Positions 61,901 through 64,000 of a DNA stretch of 64,000 nt are shown here, piece after piece. Origin of the DNA: Xanthomonas arboricola (GTDB lineage Bacteria; Pseudomonadota; Gammaproteobacteria; Xanthomonadales; Xanthomonadaceae); NCBI RefSeq assembly GCF_003353015.1, contig NZ_QREM01000007.1, forward strand, positions 91,013-155,012, written 5' to 3'. Position numbers and translations under genes: made by a program. The notes under the pieces are model-generated. The model was not told the origin of the DNA and did not search any database. It was given only the letters and a program-made list of their open reading frames with translations. The stretch's first letter is position 1. Each line of letters begins with the position of its first letter.

Positions 61901-64000
61901 GTCGACGAACAGCACGCGCGCGGCCAGCCGCTCGTAGCGCATTGCATCGTCCAGCGAGGCGTTGATCTGCCGGCGGGTGACCTGGCTCTGGGTCAGCGCC
62001 AGGTCGAACACGCGGTCGGCCAGACGGCGGTCGCGGTACTTGTCGATCAACGCGGTGCAGGCCGCGCGCTGGGTACCGACGCCGTAGACCATGTCCACCT
62101 GCGCCTGTTGGTCCGGTGCCAGCGAGAGACGGCAGCGGATCGCCACGATCGGGTCCAGCACCGAGCCGGCCGCGCCGGACAGGCTGGCCTGGTCGCGCAG
62201 CGCCAGCGGATCGCGGGTGCTGCGCCCGCGCCCGATAAACGCGGCGCGGTCGGTTTCGTAGGAGATCGACGCCACGTCGGCATCGTGCACGGCCACCAGG
62301 TGCAGCATCCACGGCTGCGCCTCGTCGTGCCCGCGCGGGCGCCGCGTGCACAGCAGTGCCTGCTTGTCGGCCAGGATCTCGGTCTGCACGAACAGGTTGC
62401 TGAAGGCCGGATGCGCCTCGTCGGCCTGCGCCGGTGCCAGCACCACTTCGGCGTAGGTGGTGATTTCGATCACGCGCGTCTGCCGCGAACGGTTGCGGAT
62501 GCGCAGCCGGCGCAGCTCCACGTCGTCCTCGGCGGAAATGGCGATTTCCAGATGGCTGTCGTAGCGCTGGTGGCTGCCCTTGAACTCGGCCTTGGCCTCG
62601 GAAAAGATCGCCTCGTAGCGCTCCACCGGCACGCAGGTGGGCTGATGCGCGGCCGACCACACCGCGCCGCTGTCCACATCGCGCAGGTAGCAGAACGTGC
62701 CCCAGTGATCGCGGGTGCCGTCTTCGCGCCAGCGCGTCACCGCCATGTCGCGCGCGCGGCTGTAGCCGCCGCCGGCCGAGGTCAGCATGGCGTGGTAACG
62801 CCCGTTGGACAGCAACTGCAGTGCCGGCTGCGGCACATCGGGGTCGCGATGGATGCGCAAGGCCATGCCGGTTTCGGCGGCCACCGGGCGTTGCGCTGCG
62901 TCGGCCAGGCCCTTGACGTACACACCGGCGCGCGGTGCGCGCTCCTGCAGCAGCAATAGCGTGGCCTGGAATTGCGGGTCGGCGACAAAGCGCCGCTGCA
63001 TCGGCGCATCGCGCAACACGTGATCCAGTGCCAGCAGCGCCATGCCCTGGTGGTGCGACATGAACGAGCGCACCAGCGCGTGCTGTTCGCCACGCGGCAC
63101 CCGCGACGGGGTGTAGTCGATCGCCTCGTACAAGCCGAAGCGCCCGCCGAACCCCAGCGCCTGCAGCTGCTGCAGGTTGCGGCAGGCCGCATCCGGTTCG
63201 ACCATCAGCGCCATGGCGCTGGCATACGGGGCGATCACCAGGTCCTGGCCCAGGCCACGCTTGAGCCCCAGGCCGGGCACGCCGAAGGCGCGGTATTGAT
63301 AATTGCGCCGCGTATCGACCGTGTTGTAGCCCGACTCGGACACGCCCCACGGCACGTTGCGTGCGGCGCCGTAGCGGATCTGCGCCTGCACCGCGCCGCG
63401 CATCGAGCGGCTCAGCAGCGTCTGCGGATAGCTGGGCATCACCAGGTCGGGCATCAGGTACTCGAACATCGAGCCGCTCCACGACAGCAGCGTCGGTTCG
63501 GCACCGGTGTCGGTGAGCGTGCGCCCGAGTGCGAACCAGCTGTCCTGCGGCAGCTTGCCCTGGGCGATGGCCACGAAGATGCCTAAGCGTGCCTCGGAGG
63601 CGAGCAGATCGTAATGGCCGCTATCCAGCCGGTGGTCGTCGACGTTGTAGCCGATCGAGAGCAGTTGCTGGGCGGGGCTGTAGAGGAAGTCGTAGTCCAT
63701 CTGTGCCAGCTGCCCGGCGATATGCGCAAGCCGTTGCAGCTCCTGCACCCGCGCGGCGGCCCAGGTCTGCACGCCGGCGGTGTGGTGGCCGGCGGCGAGT
63801 TGGCGCAACGTGGCGACCGGAGCGCCGGCAGCGTCTGCAGCGTGCAGATCGACGCTGGCAGGCACTGCGGCGCACTGGCCCAGCTCGGCCAATGCCGCCT
63901 TGCAACTACGTACCAGGCGTTGCGGCCACGGTTCCTCGTCCTTGCTGTTGCCTGGCATCGCGGCCAGGAGCAGCTCGCTCTGCGCCAACAGCAGGCGCAG
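58955..64000 (-). CDS. ndvB: Cyclic beta-1,2-glucan synthase NdvB type (C-terminal part)
   Basis: The frame stays open to the right window edge, showing the last 1681 residues; family members are about 2800. From the visible N-terminal side it has a glucoamylase-like domain (DYDFLYSPAQQLLSIGYNVD, DTGAEPTLLSWSGSMFEYLM, GVPGLGLKRGLGQD), then duplicated glycosyl hydrolase 94-type domains with VPWGVSESGYN and IGSGDWNDGMNRVG, whose Asp is the catalytic acid of GH94 phosphorylases. The missing N-terminus should hold the membrane glycosyltransferase domain. The enzyme makes, sizes and cyclises periplasmic beta-1,2-glucan, which affects virulence in Xanthomonas. The small ORF is coupled at its 3' end. 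Confidence 0.9.
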   Translation of the reverse strand: MRLLLAQSELLLAAMPGNSKDEEPWPQRLVRSCKAALAELGQCAAVPASVDLHAADAAGAPVATLRQLAAGHHTAGVQTWAAARVQELQRLAHIAGQLAQMDYDFLYSPAQQLLSIGYNVDDHRLDSGHYDLLASEARLGIFVAIAQGKLPQDSWFALGRTLTDTGAEPTLLSWSGSMFEYLMPDLVMPSYPQTLLSRSMRGAVQAQIRYGAARNVPWGVSESGYNTVDTRRNYQYRAFGVPGLGLKRGLGQDLVIAPYASAMALMVEPDAACRNLQQLQALGFGGRFGLYEAIDYTPSRVPRGEQHALVRSFMSHHQGMALLALDHVLRDAPMQRRFVADPQFQATLLLLQERAPRAGVYVKGLADAAQRPVAAETGMALRIHRDPDVPQPALQLLSNGRYHAMLTSAGGGYSRARDMAVTRWREDGTRDHWGTFCYLRDVDSGAVWSAAHQPTCVPVERYEAIFSEAKAEFKGSHQRYDSHLEIAISAEDDVELRRLRIRNRSRQTRVIEITTYAEVVLAPAQADEAHPAFSNLFVQTEILADKQALLCTRRPRGHDEAQPWMLHLVAVHDADVASISYETDRAAFIGRGRSTRDPLALRDQASLSGAAGSVLDPIVAIRCRLSLAPDQQAQVDMVYGVGTQRAACTALIDKYRDRRLADRVFDLALTQSQVTRRQINASLDDAMRYERLAARVLFVDPQLRADNEVLLHNHRGQSALWSHAISGDLPIVLLRITDPDNLELVRQLVQAHAYWRLKGLRADLVIWNESQAGYRQALQDAILGLIAADPEANGLDRPGGIFVRAIEHIAQEDRVLLQTVARAILSDANGSLDAQLQRHPGARALPPALEPIQQLDSAESASSTHAAYLDTTLQAAAEEAVVFDNGLGAFAADGREYRITLDPGTATPAPWCNVMANAHFGTVVSDSSPGYSWAENAHEFRLTPWHNDPVGDASSEAFYLRDEDTGQVWSPMALPCRGSARYTVRHGFGYSVYSHIEHGIGSELWVFVDVERPIKFSHLRLKNLSGRPRRLSVTGYVEWVLGDIRTRSQLHVVSEVDLGSSVLTARNPYNTEFDGRVAFFDADAPSRSITADRSEFIGRNGSLAAPAALGRQRLSGRVGAGLDPCAAIQVPVTLAADQSFETVFRLGAAVDRDTALALARQSRGGAAAQAALLAVRAHWQQVLGSVQVRTPDPAVDLLANGWLLYQTIACRFLARSGYYQSGGAYGFRDQLQDSMAMVHAQPALARAHLLRCAAHQFAQGDVQHWWHPPQDRGVRTQCSDDFLWLPQALCRYLEVTADAGVLDERVSFIDGRALKPEEESYYDLPQITGNVQSLYAHCVLALQRGMARLGERGLPLIGSGDWNDGMNRVGKDGKGESVWLGFFLYDALLRFSAVAVQRNDAAFAATCRTQAQALRTALEQHAWDGQWYRRAWFDDGTPLGSSDSDECRIDSLSQSWAVLSGAMDPARSAQAMEAMHQQLVDADAGIVKLLVPPFDRTGHDPGYIRGYVPGVRENGGQYTHAAVWATMAFAHRGDSARAWQLAGLINPIHHARDAAGMQRYKAEPYVLAADVYAVAPHAGRGGWSWYTGAAGWMYRLLTESLLGLQRHGERMHIVPCIPAGWPGYQLRYRFGSSTYVIDVTQRPGIAARLEIDGVAQAELAFTLVDDGAVHAVALDWPADPT

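Noticed and set aside
58634-62959. 1441-codon plus-strand frame antisense to ndvB
   Set aside because: Antisense shadow with biased composition; the minus strand encodes a clear glucan synthase.

Overview
The window is high-GC DNA from a gammaproteobacterium of the genus Xanthomonas. It holds the chromosomal origin region with gene order mnmE, yidC, rnpA, rpmH / dnaA, dnaN, recF, gyrB. The genus call rests on that order plus large TonB-dependent receptors, a tonB-exbB-exbD-exbD cluster, three tandem GH5 cellulases and short palindromic intergenic repeats. The cellulase trio recalls the X. citri/axonopodis group, but the species cannot be fixed from sequence reading alone. No rRNA, tRNA, insertion sequence, prophage or CRISPR array was seen.

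Layout. 1-3.9 kb: a probable phosphate-scavenging locus with a secreted glycerophosphodiesterase (cut by the window edge), a TonB-dependent receptor and a class A acid phosphatase. The last two diverge from a promoter region with good Pho-box matches facing each gene. 4.5-7.6 kb: an Oar-type TonB-dependent receptor. 7.7-11.7 kb: leftward mnmE, yidC, rnpA, rpmH. 12-19.4 kb: rightward dnaA, dnaN, recF, gyrB, with oriC between dnaA and dnaN, three parS-like ParB sites, and a 1 kb gene-free stretch before recF with a second set of DnaA boxes.

19.5-25.6 kb: a CPBP membrane protease, an M48 lipoprotein protease, a TPR protein and the TonB energy module, followed by a truncated third exbD copy. 25.6-34.2 kb: pdxJ, cardiolipin synthase, a PA0069-type radical SAM protein, a 2OG-Fe oxygenase-like protein, a FadL-type porin, a rhomboid protease, DUF1820 and a hydroxyacid dehydrogenase. 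34.4-40.8 kb: envelope genes (S41 protease, EnvC, a VNG-repeat beta-helix protein, an M28 peptidase lipoprotein, a PepSY protein). 41-45.2 kb: three secreted GH5 endoglucanases. 45.4-54.6 kb: an alcohol dehydrogenase, an acyltransferase with a perfect CRP/Clp-type palindrome upstream, and glutamate synthase (gltD, gltB). 54.7-64 kb: two I78-like inhibitor lipoproteins, topoisomerase IB, a PmtA-like methyltransferase, a small coupled ORF and the C-terminal 1681 residues of an NdvB-type cyclic beta-glucan synthase.

How the genes fit together. Several modules serve the outer surface of a plant-associated cell: receptors with their TonB motor, phosphate-ester hydrolysis, cellulose degradation, cyclic glucan synthesis and envelope proteolysis. 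Core replication and translation genes sit in the middle. Most start sites were chosen by Shine-Dalgarno spacing or family alignment; uncertain ones are flagged.
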